Notes: generated by a model not told the origin, from the sequence alone. Shown: positions 48,386-61,247, counted from the stretch's first letter. The stretch is DNA of 64,000 nt from Pampus argenteus (GCA_036937835.1 CM072861.1:6550001-6614000), one strand, 5' to 3'. Program-made: numbers and translations.

Positions 48386-49633
48386 TCTGGTAAATGATGT
48401 ACTGATCAGTATTGATGATACCTTTTAATGCTTAAAGGCACCCACCCACCCATGTGCATGCATGCACACACACACACACGGAGAAACACACAGAAACACA
48501 CACATACACAACCTGACCTAAACTGTCATCGGTGTTATTGACTGGTGTTTGGTGAATGAGCTCTCTGTCTGCCTGGGCCGAAAGGCGTTCAGTTCCACTT
48601 AGGATATTCTGTCAGTTGAGCCTGTAAATGCCACTATAGCCTTAAGAAATAAGAGCTGTAATGGCAGGGCAGCGCCAAGGTGAATGACGACCAGGACAAA
48701 TGACGATGGAGCACAGCGGACTGTTACCATGTTGCACTTTACTGATATAAAGCTGTTCACAACTGCTAACATAAGCGAGCAAGGTTTCTCATTGTTGTCT
48801 TTTTTTTTCTGCCATGAGCAGCTGTATTTGTTCATAAGCAGTATAGTGAAATTTGGTGGCCATATGCTAAACTGAAAAATCTAATATAAGAAATGTATGA
48901 ATATAACTCACTTTAAGCCATTAAGTGGAGGCAGGAGTGGAAAATAGTTTATATTGAAACGTCCTTGTATAAATCTGATTTTTTTTATTTGTCTATTTAT
49001 ACTAAATATCAAAATTCCTGGCAAACTGATTCTGAAAGCAAATCAGATATGTCACAAACCTGGAGGTATTCTTTTTTTTCTGTTTCTGAGCAAGGAATTT
49101 ATTTTTTTTCTTAGCTTCAGTTTCTTTTTCAGACCACCTTGACAGGTTTAGAAAACTAAATTTAATTAGTTACAAAACGTTTTTTAAGAAATCAGAAGAT
49201 CATCCAGTATAAAAGGTTATGGTTGTTAAAATAAATATTTATATATAATATAGAAATATGTTTATAATTAAAAAAAGGACCCAAGGTATTTAATAGCTGA
49301 AGGATATGAAGGTCGACTGTCTACTTTATATCTGTTAAACTTCTCAGGCCGTCTGATGTATTACAGAGTTTTCAGGTGGCATATCAGTCTTATGGCATCA
49401 GCTGCGGTCGGATGTGTTTTTAAATTAAGCGACTTGCCTGTTTTAGCTAAATTTGACCCAGAGGTAAAGCGGCCATCTGGATGTTTTGTAGACTCTCAGT
49501 GTAGCCACTATTAACAGGTCATCCGATGGCAGCTGATGTGGTCCATTTGGCCATGTACACATTGTTTAAACTACTGTTCTGGCTCATTCAATCAGAGCCG
49601 GTACAAGTTTTGTGTGTAAAGTTACAACACTCA

Positions 49634-49635
<2 letters not shown>
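48386..49635. other. AT-rich non-coding stretch
   Basis: An AC-rich stretch lies at 48467-48505 and T-runs near 48803 and 49072-49110. No gene. Confidence 0.5.
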
Positions 49636-49978
<343 letters not shown>

Positions 49979-51599
49979 AAATAGTTATTATGTGTGTAAT
50001 TGAGTTGTATTTCAGTGAGAAATGGCACTATTGTGCACATATTGAAACGTAGATGAAGATGAAAGAATACATGTATCACATAGAGAATCTGAGCCTGTAA
50101 TGCTGCTGGGTCAACGTCTTCATTACAGTGGAACAATAGCTTGGCTGAAAGGGCGGTGATGGGATCTAACTAAGTACATTTTATTATAGTTTAGAGGTAC
50201 TTTACTTGAGGATTTCCATCGTTTCGCTCCTTCCTCCTTCTTCCACACTACATTTTAGAGGAAAATAGCTTCTTGCACCAATACCGACAGCTATAATTAC
50301 TCAACATATTAAGATTTTATTCACCAAATATATTCTTTTTTATTAAATATCATTAATTCTTATTGCTAAAACTACTCAAGATAATAGATAAAACGAGCTG
50401 CACCTGAACCAGCTACATTATTAAAATCCAGTTTACACATGAATGCATTAATGTACAGTGCATAGTGAAAGTAGTCCAATGCAGTTTACTTACCCAAGTA
50501 AAGGACCAAATATGCTATTGTCAGAAAGACAGTACCGTCGTCCTTACACCTGCTTAATTAATTTTTGCCAACTAACAAGGCTCCATTCTGTCAACAGCCT
50601 CTCCATTCATTCTAATGCAGTGCCGTCTTCACACAAATAGACACTCTGTCTCTCTTCAGTGCTTAAGTGAACAATTTATTGACTTCCTGGGCTGCTAATG
50701 CAGTTTTCAATCCCACCCAATGTCTTTTTTGTTTAAATCAAATACACACATCCTGCTTGTGCACTTAAGGCCATAGTCTATATAGAGACATGGGGTCAAA
50801 CTCCAGGTAGATGGCGCTAAATCTACAATGAATCTAAATATCTTGTGGCAAAAAAAAAGTGTTTGAATTGGAGCTACAATTGGAATCCATGAAGTCCTCT
50901 TTCCTGTTACAGCAATTTGAGTGTACAAGTACCACAACCATGTACAGTTTGGTCGACCATTCTATCTCTGCCATGTTGTTACAGTTGGCTTGAAAAGAGC
51001 ACTGTACTGCATTATACATAAGTTTTTAGGACATTTCAAGGTTCTTGAGATACCATGTTCTGCATGGTGTTAACATATATCTTGGTATCTAGATTTCAAA
51101 TCAAAAGTGTCCCTTGATATTCTTCATAAAACAGAGTGTTCCTCTTCTTTAAGTTTCGTTTGACCCCTCATTGCTGATAAGACCCTCTTTTGATGCATCA
51201 GCATTACATTTCATTATTTTGGCTTAGAGATTTACAACTTCTCAGCTCTCCGTCTGGCCACAATATGGATTCTCAATATTTCTCTGATTCTCTGTCACAA
51301 GTCCAATAGCTGGACGAGCGAGAGAGAGGGGGAGAGAGAGGGGGGTGTGGTGTGGGGAGGTTGCATCCCCAATAGGTTGAACACAGAACCATTTGTTTTA
51401 CGAGGGAAAACAAGCAAGAGACAAGGAGTACAGCGAGAGGAAGAGAGGGGCCTTTAAAAGAGTGAAGCGTAAAGGTAGAGAGAAAATAGATGGTGTGTAT
51501 TGAACACAAATCAAAGTTTGTCTTGACACAGCACTTTGTCTGTAGGCCTCATAAAACTGCATCTACTCACTTTGGCCAAATAGTCCCCTGAAGGATACA

Positions 51600-51602
<3 letters not shown>
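49979..51602. other. non-coding stretch
   Basis: AT-rich, with a GA/GGGGA-rich segment at 51316-51356. No recognised element. Confidence 0.5.

Positions 51603-51632
<30 letters not shown>
51603..51632. repeat. (AC)n microsatellite
   Basis: 15 AC units. Further short AC arrays follow at 51738-51756 and 51959-51974, and a TG array at 52173-52194, giving four arrays in 600 bp. Confidence 0.96.
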
Positions 51633-51637
<5 letters not shown>

Positions 51638-52372
51638 TGCTTTGCCTGACTCCTCCACACCACAAACAATCTCTCAGTACCTTTAATCTTCTCACACCTA
51701 CCTGAGGACAGGATCAAGGCATAATTGGCTACATGCTCACACACACACACACACACTGCCTCTGAACTAATGAAATATGCAAATATGGTGTGACACTGGG
51801 AAACACAGTTATCGTCAGTAAAGAACAAGTATATGTAAGTACTCACCATCACACTCAATGTGACAACTCTCTGATCTGACTTTGTCTGAGGGTAACTATC
51901 TGCCCCGAGCTGTCGGTACAACTTAAATCCTGTGCCTCAGCCCGCAGGTTTCTGTCTGACACACACACACACACTCACCACAGGTTTCATTCCTTCTGTG
52001 TAGAGCTGAACGTATTTTTTAGATTAACTGACTGGTAATCACTTGACTGACAGAAAATGAATCATCAAACAATTTTAATAATAGTTTTATGTGTGGAGTT
52101 TGACACCAGAATGCTGAAGGAGCAAAAGTTTCTCTGCGTTGACATTCAACCTGCATCACAACTAGCAACAACTGTGTGTGTGTGTGTGTGTGTGCGTCAA
52201 GAAAGGAAAAATCAACTGGACATTTACTTCCAGAACCTCCAAATAACGTCTCCCACTTCAATTCTGTAATTTCAGAGTGTGGAATCCAGTCTTTGTAGCA
52301 TCAACATGATATTGCATTTAGAAGGAAAATGCCAAATCATACTTGTTATTTCTTTCTGTCAACTGGCCTGTT
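51633..52372. other. non-coding stretch with short AC/TG arrays
   Basis: Apart from the arrays listed in the preceding entry, nothing is recognised. Confidence 0.5.
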
Positions 52373-52876
52373 TTCTCCCCCGTCCCCCTCCTCCTCCTCC
52401 TCCTCCTGTTCTTCCTGTCCTGTCATCAAGATTACCTCGCCCTCCAGTCTTCTCTAATCAGCTTCTACCTCTCCCATACCTTTTGTCCCTTCACGTTCTC
52501 TCCTCTCATCATCTTCATTCTCCAAGTTTCCCAGTCACTTTCTCTTTTCCTCCCCTTTCATCTTCTCCCTTCTCACTCAAAACATCTGCTGTCTTCACGT
52601 CTTCCCTTTCTTGTCCTCTCATCTGTTCCTTCCTCTGCCTTCATCATGCTCTCTTTCTCTTTCCTCTAACTTTTCATCTCTCTCATTCTGTCTTTCTCCT
52701 CCACATGGTTGTCTTCTCTCGTTTCCTTCCCTAAACTAATTACCTTTACCTCTGTCCCTGTCTCTTGTATCTCACTTTCCTTCCTCTCCTCTCTTTTTTC
52801 CCCCTGTCCCTGCTTTCTATGTATCCCCATCTCTTACCTTGTCCTCTCCTTTACTTCTCTCCTCTCCTGGATGTTT
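52373..52876. repeat. 500-bp pyrimidine-rich tract
   Basis: Plus strand is overwhelmingly C and T, with (CTC)7 near 52387-52407 and TTCTCTCC/CCCTTTC words throughout. Two overlapping long frames (151 and 108 codons, Ser/Leu/Pro/Phe-rich) exist only because pyrimidine-rich DNA has few stop codons. Confidence 0.85.
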
Positions 52877-53681
52877 GACAGCTTTTATAAATACGCACTA
52901 AAAGCCCCTGTCTCTGTCATGCTGCTGTTAGCGCCGCACTATTCAGCCTAATTCACCTTCAGTGGAAAAAAGCTTTTACCTGCTGCCATTTTGGCTGTGG
53001 GTGTGCATGAGGAGAATGTGTTAGCGCATCCAGCATTTTGAGGGGGGACCCAACAATTTTCAGGTCGAATTGACAATGTCAGATAAGCTAGGAGTGGGAA
53101 ATCTGGGAAAGTTACAAGACAAGAAATGTGAATTTGAAGATGTTTATGTTTGGAAAGAAAGGTTGATTTTGACTGTCAAACGCCACAAAACTCAGTTCAG
53201 CTATCTTTCTATTGGCAGGATAGTTGTGTGTCTGTGTGTGTGTGCGTGTGTCTGTCTGTGTGTGCGTGTTCTTATCAGCTGATACAGATCTTCACAGAAA
53301 CAAAATTAGCTATTAATTCATCAGGTAGGGTAGCTGTGTGTGTTGTGCTTGTTTTCTGGCATATTTAATGGCAAAATGATACTCTAGTATTACTTTTGTA
53401 ACGAGAAATATATGATTGCAATCCAACCAACAAGACCAGTCACCCAAAACAACAATCAATATGAAATATGAAGAGTTGAAATGTAAAATGCAAGTAACTG
53501 TTATTTGGATCCAAAGTCAGTTTCAGCGCGGCTCTACTGCTTGCCTTTTGGTTTGCATTTGTTCTAAGATTGGTCTTGTGAGTGGAATATCCTGTTACCA
53601 TTTATGCATTAGCACTATTTAAGAGTTTAAATCTAAATTATTTCCCCCCGACAGTTTCATCACTTATAGCTGAAGTAAGCC
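52877..53681. other. non-coding stretch
   Basis: An imperfect TG/TCTG array lies at 53226-53270. The last 8 bp before the hAT-type element are its target duplication. Confidence 0.5.
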
Positions 53682-53689
53682 GTCTAGAC
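53682..53689. repeat. 8-bp target site duplication, left
   Basis: GTCTAGAC, identical to 54504-54511. It is palindromic and fits the NTCTAGAN preference reported for hAT elements. Confidence 0.92.
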
Positions 53690-54503
53690 CAGTGGTTCTC
53701 AACTGGTCTGGCTTCGGGACCCACCATCACCCCTAAAGGACAAGCCGTGACCCAAATTGAGGAAAATTTTCAACTTCTCAAATTTATTTAATGAAAAGAT
53801 GGTGCAGTTTAAACCTGAGACAGTATTCCAACACAGTGCAATGCAAAACACAATGCTAAAGAGGGAAATATTAACAATTAGCTGCATTTTAATTAAATAA
53901 CAAAAAGTGCATCTTAAGAACACAAGGTAATACAACAGACTCAAAAGTGCTTTCATGCAAACATGAAATAAAAAAAACCAAAAAAATAACTGAGAAGTAG
54001 TTTAAAAAAGACTGAACGTAGTCACTCACTGAATCTTACAACCAAACACTGAACTATGTGAAATGATTCAGTGTCTTGAGTAGCTGCTTTTATCTACAAA
54101 CTCAAAATAAATTAAACAAAAAGTGATATTCAAAAAGATTCAAGTATACAAAATTAACTTTTCTTCTGATTACATATTCTTATCAGTAGGTAAATACTGA
54201 AAAACATGAAGAAAATTAAGCAGCACTCACGTTTCGACATGTTAAATTAGCTTTTGAAAACAAACGTTGTGGGTCTTCTTCTATGCAGTGAAATGGTGGG
54301 TGTCTATTAACATTACAAGGCTGTATCGCCACCTACTGTGGCGATTGTGAATAGACGGCACTCCGCGGCATAAAAAATCCACTTCAAAATAAAAGCACAG
54401 GTTTCTGTTCTTAACATTTTTTTCCCAGGCAAAGGCCCGCGACCCACTGAGAACGGGTCCGCGACCCAAAAGTGGGTCGCGACCCACCAGTTGAGAATCA
54501 CTG
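53690..54503. mobile_element. non-autonomous hAT-type DNA transposon, complete ends
   Basis: 814 bp bounded by 17-bp terminal inverted repeats, CAGTGGTTCTCAACTGG at the left and CAGTGATTCTCAACTGG (reversed) at the right, one mismatch. Perfect 8-bp target duplications flank it. The CAGTGGTTCTCAA end is typical of hAT (Charlie-like) elements. The right end has three CGCGACCCA subterminal repeats. The interior is AT-rich with no transposase-like frame, so it needs a transposase from elsewhere. Perfect target sites suggest moderate age. Confidence 0.92.
54438..54487. repeat. three CGCGACCCA subterminal repeats
   Basis: Copies at 54438-54446, 54460-54468 and 54478-54486. The last is part of a perfect 16-bp palindrome GTGGGTCGCGACCCAC (54472-54487). 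In hAT elements such repeats are candidate transposase-binding sites. Confidence 0.85.
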
Positions 54504-54511
54504 GTCTAGAC
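54504..54511. repeat. 8-bp target site duplication, right
   Basis: GTCTAGAC, exact copy of the left duplication. Confidence 0.92.
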
Positions 54512-54688
54512 GACTTCACGTTATAGCCTATTTTATTGTGAGCCAACAATATCTAGTAAGTCGACTTAGCAGCTTGTTAGGTATTGTTAGCTTGTTATCT
54601 AGTTAGCAAGATAGAAATTTTTATTAAGGACTGCATCCAAAATCACTCACACAATAATCACAATCACTTATACGGTTGACGGTTTGCA

Positions 54689-54722
54689 CACTGAGGAAGG
54701 GCATCTGCCCAAACCCTCAGTG
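54689..54722. other. nested hairpin
   Basis: CACTGAGG (54689-54696) pairs with CCTCAGTG (54715-54722) around an inner stem GGGCA/TGCCC (54699-54703 and 54706-54710) with a 2-nt gap. The AGGAAGGGCATCTGCC phrase also resembles a fish SINE body word, but no SINE head is present. Confidence 0.7.
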
Positions 54723-56441
54723 CAATGCATGAATGAGTCATTTAACTGCTGTCCTACTCTACTACTACTGCTACTCTTTGCACAATATAGCAGAAATCCA
54801 TGTTACTTGCCACGGGCAGCCCCCTTTTTTTTGTTTTTTTTTCCATTGTGAGATTTTTCGAGGGCACTATAAATTGCATAAATGTCTTACACACTGAAGG
54901 ACATGCAAATGAAATATATATATATATATATATATAGTGTGCTAGTAAAAGGAGGTCATTCTAGACGGCCATTTTCCTTGGTCTCCATTATCCTCTGTAG
55001 AGTCGTATGTGACTCTACCGTGAGTTCACTGACTTCATTTTCATCCACTTTACTCAACTGCTCTGTTTACGCTTCTCAAGAACTACTTTACAAAACGTAT
55101 TGAATAAAATGAGCCCTCCGCAAAAAAAAGCAAGTTGTCTTGGCTCAAGTCGACCGGGTGCGCTGAAGTGTTTAAAGCTCAAACACCCCAGAGCACTTTA
55201 CCCACGAGTCCACATTTTCATTGTAGCTCTTTGGGAGGATTAGAGGGGAACCACTCTCCAACCAGTGACAGTTGTCTGATGGGATTACCAAAAACAGTTT
55301 GTTGAAGATTTACTATGATCTACATTTTGAAAAGTTTTAATGCGTATCATTTGTGTTATCACTGAACATTTAATCTCATACTTATTCCAAAAAGAATAAA
55401 TACTATATATATAAAAGATGTCACTTGCTGTAGGCCAGATTTTATTTTTTTTTTTTTACCAAAGTAAACTTTAATGAACTGCATAATATAAATCAGCGAT
55501 AAGGAATACTGAAAACAGCAGTTATTTATATCTGTACATAACTCAAATATTTTGGACATAATTGTTGTTTGTCCCAAAGGAGACACTGGGCTGAAAATGA
55601 AATATCCTATTTAGGTAAGAATGTGATGGCTGAAGGGTGGATGGATGAGAATGAGAGAATACCTGGCTGTCTTACAATACATCCCTGCTTTCCACAGAAT
55701 ACGGCTTCAATAAACAAGGCTTCAATCCCCCTTTGGCTTCCTGTGTAGACCATGTGTTTGATGGAGCTGGAAGCTCTGGCTCCATTGTCCTGCTGGTTTA
55801 AACAGGGGAGACAGTGTATGCGTGGAGGAGAAGTGTATGCGAGTGTGTGTTTGAGCCCCTCAGGACCAAATGAGAATGCCTGCCACTGGAAGGCAGCCAT
55901 AACTATCACACAGGGGACACACACACACACACACAAACTCACTCCCTTCCTTCCCTTTTCTATTTCTCGGTCTATGTTTTTTTTCCTCCCGCTCAAACAT
56001 ACACATTTGCACTCCCTTGATCCCTGTGCATGTGTGTTTTGGGGCATAATTATGTGATTTTTGTGGCATAATCACTTGGCCCTAATAAAGCCAAGAGAGA
56101 GGGCTTATGGGGGATTTGCACCCACACCATGCACACATGCACAGTTTATAGTCCATCATTGCAGTGTCAGCCTCTCTCTCAGTAAATGTAACGTGTTGTA
56201 ACGTCAACGCAGCAGTTGCTGCTGCGATAACTTTCCAGAGTAAAATCCTGTCCATGAGTATATGAGTATATTTTAAGAATTCTTACTTTATCCTGTTGGG
56301 TTGGTGTTTGATATCTGTCTGAGGCTACCAAAGTAAATGTATGTTTAATATAATAAAAAAAAAAGTTCTTTTTGCAAACCTAAATTATGTCTTATCTGAG
56401 AAGGAATAATTGTGTGGGATGGATGTGTGGGCTAAATCACA
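54723..56441. other. non-coding stretch with AT and AC arrays
   Basis: (TA)11 at 54914-54936, T-rich run at 55441-55457 and (AC)9 at 55917-55935. No gene or element recognised. Confidence 0.5.
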
Positions 56442-56633
56442 GTGTGTGTGTGTGTGTGTGAACACGTTTTGTTTTTGAAGTTTCTTGGCTGTGATTTCCA
56501 AACTTCCGGAGCTTTTCTCCAGACATCAGAAATTTAAAGAGAAGCTCTTTGAACTCTCTTTTAGAAAGAACCAAAGTCTTCAGAAATGTCTTCAGGGAAT
56601 GATTGTGAACTGTGTAGTTTTGTGTGTGCGTGC

Positions 56634-56674
<41 letters not shown>

Positions 56675-56901
56675 CGAGAAATAGGGAAATAAAGTGACAA
56701 GACTCCCTTCATATCAAACACTTTTGTGAGTGACATAGTTCACAGAGCTATGATGATGCATTCATTTGATAAGGATGCCTTTTGAAAACAAGATTCAGAA
56801 CTGGTTTCACTTCCATATGTGTGTGTGTGTGTGTTTGTGTGTGTGTATGTCTGTGTGTGTGTGTCTGTGTGTGTGTGTATGTCTGTGTGTGTGTGTGTGT
56901 G
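56442..56901. repeat. cluster of TG, GA and TG/TCTG arrays
   Basis: TG at 56442-56460. TG followed directly by GA at 56621-56674 (a TG/GA compound). An imperfect TG/TATG/TCTG array of 85 bp at 56817-56901. Cys-Val and Arg-Glu frames here are artefacts. Confidence 0.93.
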
Positions 56902-58137
56902 TTAGGATGCCACAGAATGGGGGAAGAGTCTGTTCAGCTTTGTGCTCAAACATAATCAGATGAAGCAGTGCAGCACACTCTCAAGGCCAAAGTAGAAATG
57001 TAGTTTGTTACTTTAGTTTAAACCAAAAAACATACAATTGTTTGTCTTACAAGCTTCATAAAACAGAGATACATCAAATGTATTTGATGAAGGTCGTGTA
57101 GCATTTTTTATTTTTTTTTGAGTTGCAGCTTTTCAGAAAACACTATATGAAGACACGAGTAGAAACAGGCAACAGAGTTTGTTCTCATGCGTTCTCATTT
57201 GTTGGTTTATATGTGCATCTAGGTTGAACTCAACGGTCGGCTTTGACAGACGTTTCCTGTTCTTTCACAACACATGCCAGGAGAGACTGTCCTCCCAAGA
57301 AAAACATCAAATTTAGCCTTCAACCCAAGTTCATGCCCCAAAATCACACATCCTTACGCTCCAGTGACAGAAGCCCTAAATTAGGTGATGTTATTACATA
57401 GAGACAAACTCCATGTCTAGACAGCAAGTGTATACTCGAGGTGTTCAGGTGCAGCGTTGAGCGTAGGTCACCTGCGTGTTGGAAGCAATTAAATACACAT
57501 GAATGTAGTGATGCGCATACAAGGAGGGAAATAAACCTGAAGCATAAATAAACACTTCAGGTCATGGAAAGCTCACGAGACACATCTGAGACACGAGCCT
57601 AGAGGGAGCCGGCACACATATGATACAATGAGAGTGTTTCTGTCGCATGTGACATCTGATTTTAATAGAATCTTTTCCAATCGTTCCACAATTTAAGTGT
57701 TTTAGTTGGATAACTTAAACTATACCTAAAACATAGTTTATTGGTCATGACTATCTTTAGTCTGGCAGTTTGCAGAAATGTTCAACTTATCAACTTATCT
57801 ATCAACTTTCTTGTTTGGTGATAGAGAAACAGATGAGTACACACTGACATTTCTGATGTCAATAATTCATGCGTGTTCTGTCTTGATCCTGGCCTCTAAC
57901 CTTCCTGTAAATGAAAGCAAGCAGGAAATATATTTATTACATTTTTATACATATTACATTTCTATATTGAGAAACTGAGATATCACAAGCCATCGTTATT
58001 ACTTTTGTCTGTTACCCTGACATCCCTGAATTTCCTCTGGCCCTTCCAAATGTTACAAATCAGATCAAATTTCAAAGAATTCGCGGCCTCAGTTAGAGAA
58101 AAACTTTCTCTTTCTTTCCTTCAATCCCCAAAACTTC
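56902..58137. other. AT-rich non-coding stretch
   Basis: T-rich run near 57104-57119. Nothing recognised. Confidence 0.45.
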
Positions 58138-58168
<31 letters not shown>

Positions 58169-58173
58169 TTTTT
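58138..58173. repeat. (AT)n followed by T13
   Basis: 11 AT units and then 13 or more T. No element boundary identified. Confidence 0.93.
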
Positions 58174-58699
58174 CCTCTGATGACAGTAATATTTCTTTCT
58201 GGTGTCCCTGTTTTGCCCCTGTGTTCAGTCCATGCCAGAAGAAACTTTATGTTTTATACAATTCTCATTTCAGCTCAGTCTGGGTGATGAACCCTGCGCT
58301 GTCAGAAGCTGAGGACAGACTGTGACAGAGCACATATGGAATAAACAGTAAGGCTAAATGAACAAGGCAGGGTTGAAAATGAAACACACTGACTATCCTC
58401 TGTCTGTCACTTTTTATGTTTCCATCCAACTGTCAGGAAAATTGTCAGCACAACTCTTGAAATGCCACCAAAAATGAAATAAAATTTACATACATGTGTT
58501 TACCAAAGTTGAATAAGAATCCTTTTATTCTGCAGGCTGGAGCTTCGTCGAGGAAATAAATTGATTAGCATTATGCAGTTTGTTGTTGTTGTTGTTAAAT
58601 GTCAGCTAATTCTGAAGAGGAAGGTGATAACAATGACACACACACTTGCTAATGCTTTAGTACAGCAACTAATAGTCATGAAGTGGAGACTTATGCAGG
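58174..58699. other. non-coding stretch
   Basis: (GTT)6 at 58578-58596. Nothing else recognised. Confidence 0.45.
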
Positions 58700-58990
58700 G
58701 GGAGAGTTAGGCCTTTAATTGGGCAGATATTTAAAATGTACCGCTCCTGTTTATTGCATGAATAATTTACAGACAAAACACCACCTCAAGCAAGTCTTTT
58801 ATGGTAATCAGAAAATGATGATATTTGCTGCTTTCATTGTCTAATGTAATAAGGGTTCGACTGGCATCTTCAACAGAGAAAACAATGGCAAATTACATCT
58901 GTTCAAATGCTTTAAATATCCTATGCTGACATTGTCCCGATAAGCAACCTTGTGGAAATGCAATTAATGACAGTCCTCTCTGAGAATCAA
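58700..58990. other. possible conserved non-coding element
   Basis: Repeat-free DNA with dense developmental-factor-like words: AGGCCTTTAATTGGGC, TATTGCATGAATAATTTACA, GAAAACAATGGCAAATTACA (SOX-like AACAATGG next to AAATTA) and TGCAATTAATGACAG (homeodomain plus TGACAG). Function is inference from composition only. Confidence 0.2.
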
Positions 58991-60818
58991 CGGTGGAAGT
59001 AGCATAGAGTTATACTGCAAAACATAAAGGTCCCCGATTTTACACTTTACATTTTGTTAAAGTTTTGATATCTGATACAAGATACAGTATGTTTGTGGTT
59101 TTAAGAACCAAACACCATCTCAGTATAGTTTTACATCTCTTCTCTCAAGCTCCTCTCTTGAGTTTTCATCTGCTTTGGGTACAACTCCCCAGTAAATTGT
59201 AATGTCCACCGCTGAGGATACTGTTACCCAAACTTTGGAAGACTGCGTAATGACAAATTTGCTTCCTGACATCAAACAACTGCACAGCTTATCCTCTGTG
59301 ACTGTCTCTCCTCTGCTCTGCTCTGTGTTTGTGTGGAGGGGTTAAGCCCCGCCGCCACAGAGAGGAGAGGAGAGAACATCAAAATTCAGTAGACTATCAC
59401 ACAGAGCTGAAATGAAACAAGTACATAACAAATAACATAAATAAACATATTTTGGTTTTTTGTATTTTTTTTACACAGCAAATGTTGAGCATATAGCTGG
59501 ACATCACAACCTTCCTGAAGGGCTGAATAACTTTGAGTCCAAACGGCTCATATAAAGGCACAGTTTCTGAATACGCTAAACTGCTATGTGCATTTCTCTA
59601 TGTGTGTTTTGTTACTTTCAAACTATTTATACAGCGCTTAGACTTGCTTTATAATCATAAAGGAAATGTAAATCTCTCTTTCCACAATACAAAACAATGG
59701 GACCTTTAATGCAGAAACAAACAAATAGATTAAGTTAATTTCTTCTTCTACTGACTATCGACTATATTCCACTGTCTTAATTAGCAGATATGTATCTGTT
59801 GACAGTTTGTCATATGACTGCTTCTATGGTAGATAATAGTTTTCCATGCAGAACTTTTTAATTTAACATGGATGAGAAAACCCTAAAAGTTCCATGGCCA
59901 GCAGATCTATCTCTGTGATAACTGACGATACTGTTGAAAGCTGGGAAGAAGCTAGTAAGTGGACATTGAATTGGTTTCGTGAGACCAGAGACATCATTTG
60001 ACATGGGAGACCAGTGTTCTCATATTAGTTGTGACAAACTATGACATTTGTTTTCAAAAACACTTACGTTAAACCCAATCAAAACAGTTGAATTAATTCA
60101 GCTCAGGTTATTTACCTCCCATACATACATACATAGAGTGGTATTGATCAGTTCACAATCAATGTGTTCTCATTCTTGTTCGCTCCTTATTCTAGGCCAT
60201 ATGGCATTTGACAAAATGGCCCTATCTGTCTTAGCCAACTAATTAAACTGGTTTATCTTCAGTTCATTTATAGAAAAATGCGTGGATTGAAATCCTGCTA
60301 AGTCCTCTCTCTTCTTCAGACATACACCATCTCCCCCTCTCCCTCTGTCATCTTTCTCTTTTCTCAGTCTGTACCAAACAATTAAAGGAAGTGTAGACGC
60401 TGATTTGCCAGGAATCAGCTTTAAAAAAAAAGACACTTCTGGCTGTGTCAAACAAAAATAAAAGCAAAGCAAAGAAAACTTTCAGGTCAGCTACTACTTG
60501 CTGTATTGTGTGACGTGGGAGATATTATCTTTATTTTACCTTAATATTAAAACAATGTTAACAGCAGTTCAATGCATGTTGAAATCAGTCACATTTAACT
60601 ATTTTCTTTAATTTCCTTTATATAATATGAATGTCAGACTGTTTGTGTATGTACATAATAAGTATTAAGAGTGCCTTTAGTAAGACCAATTTTAACCAGG
60701 ACTTCACTTAAACCTTTTTTTTTTTATCTATCCCTACTTCTGTCTCTCTGTCTATTCATTTAGAATTTGCAGCCTCTTTGGAAACAATCAACTGAGGAGA
60801 GTGCGTTTAACAGCACAC
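58991..60818. other. AT-rich non-coding stretch
   Basis: Short runs only, for example T-rich at 59455-59475 and (CATA)3 near 60120. No gene signal. Confidence 0.5.
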
Positions 60819-60836
60819 GCACACACACACACACAC
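60819..60836. repeat. (AC)n microsatellite
   Basis: 9 AC units. Confidence 0.9.
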
Positions 60837-61247
60837 TTGAAGGCTTGGCGCCATTGATTTGCTCTGTTGCTCTGGTCCTGTTTGCAATTCAGCACCTTGA
60901 TTTGTGCTAGTGGGGACACCAAGTCAGTGGAGATGTTAATTTGATTTAGCTACTGGCTTTGTTGCATCAGGGGAAATGCCACCGGAAGCGATGCGGCATC
61001 AGTCTTTATCTTAACAGAAATTAGATATCCAGCTGATATTATGGCTGCTGTTGAAAATGCCGTCTGTGTCTTTGCCTCCATCTGTCTCGCTCTCTTTATC
61101 TATTGCATAGACATAAGACTGTCTTCATTTCTCTTGACTCGTTTTGTCCCCTAGCCTTTTATTTGTTTTCATTTCTACCTTTTCTGTCTTTCTGGGCCAT
61201 GTAACAGGGAGGGACTTTTTAAAGCTGCAGGCTATCGCGCGCACAAC
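60837..61247. other. unique non-coding stretch
   Basis: 60900-61060 is comparatively high-complexity sequence without repeats; the remainder is pyrimidine-rich. No coding evidence. Confidence 0.4.

Noticed and set aside
52279..52734. 151-codon Ser/Leu/Pro-rich frame
   Set aside because: Lies in the pyrimidine-rich tract, where stop codons are rare. An overlapping 108-codon frame in another phase has the same character.
55607..56047. 146-codon minus-strand frame
   Set aside because: Passes through the AC array at 55917, which supplies a Val-Cys run. The remainder has no recognisable motif, and an overlapping plus-strand frame is equally open.
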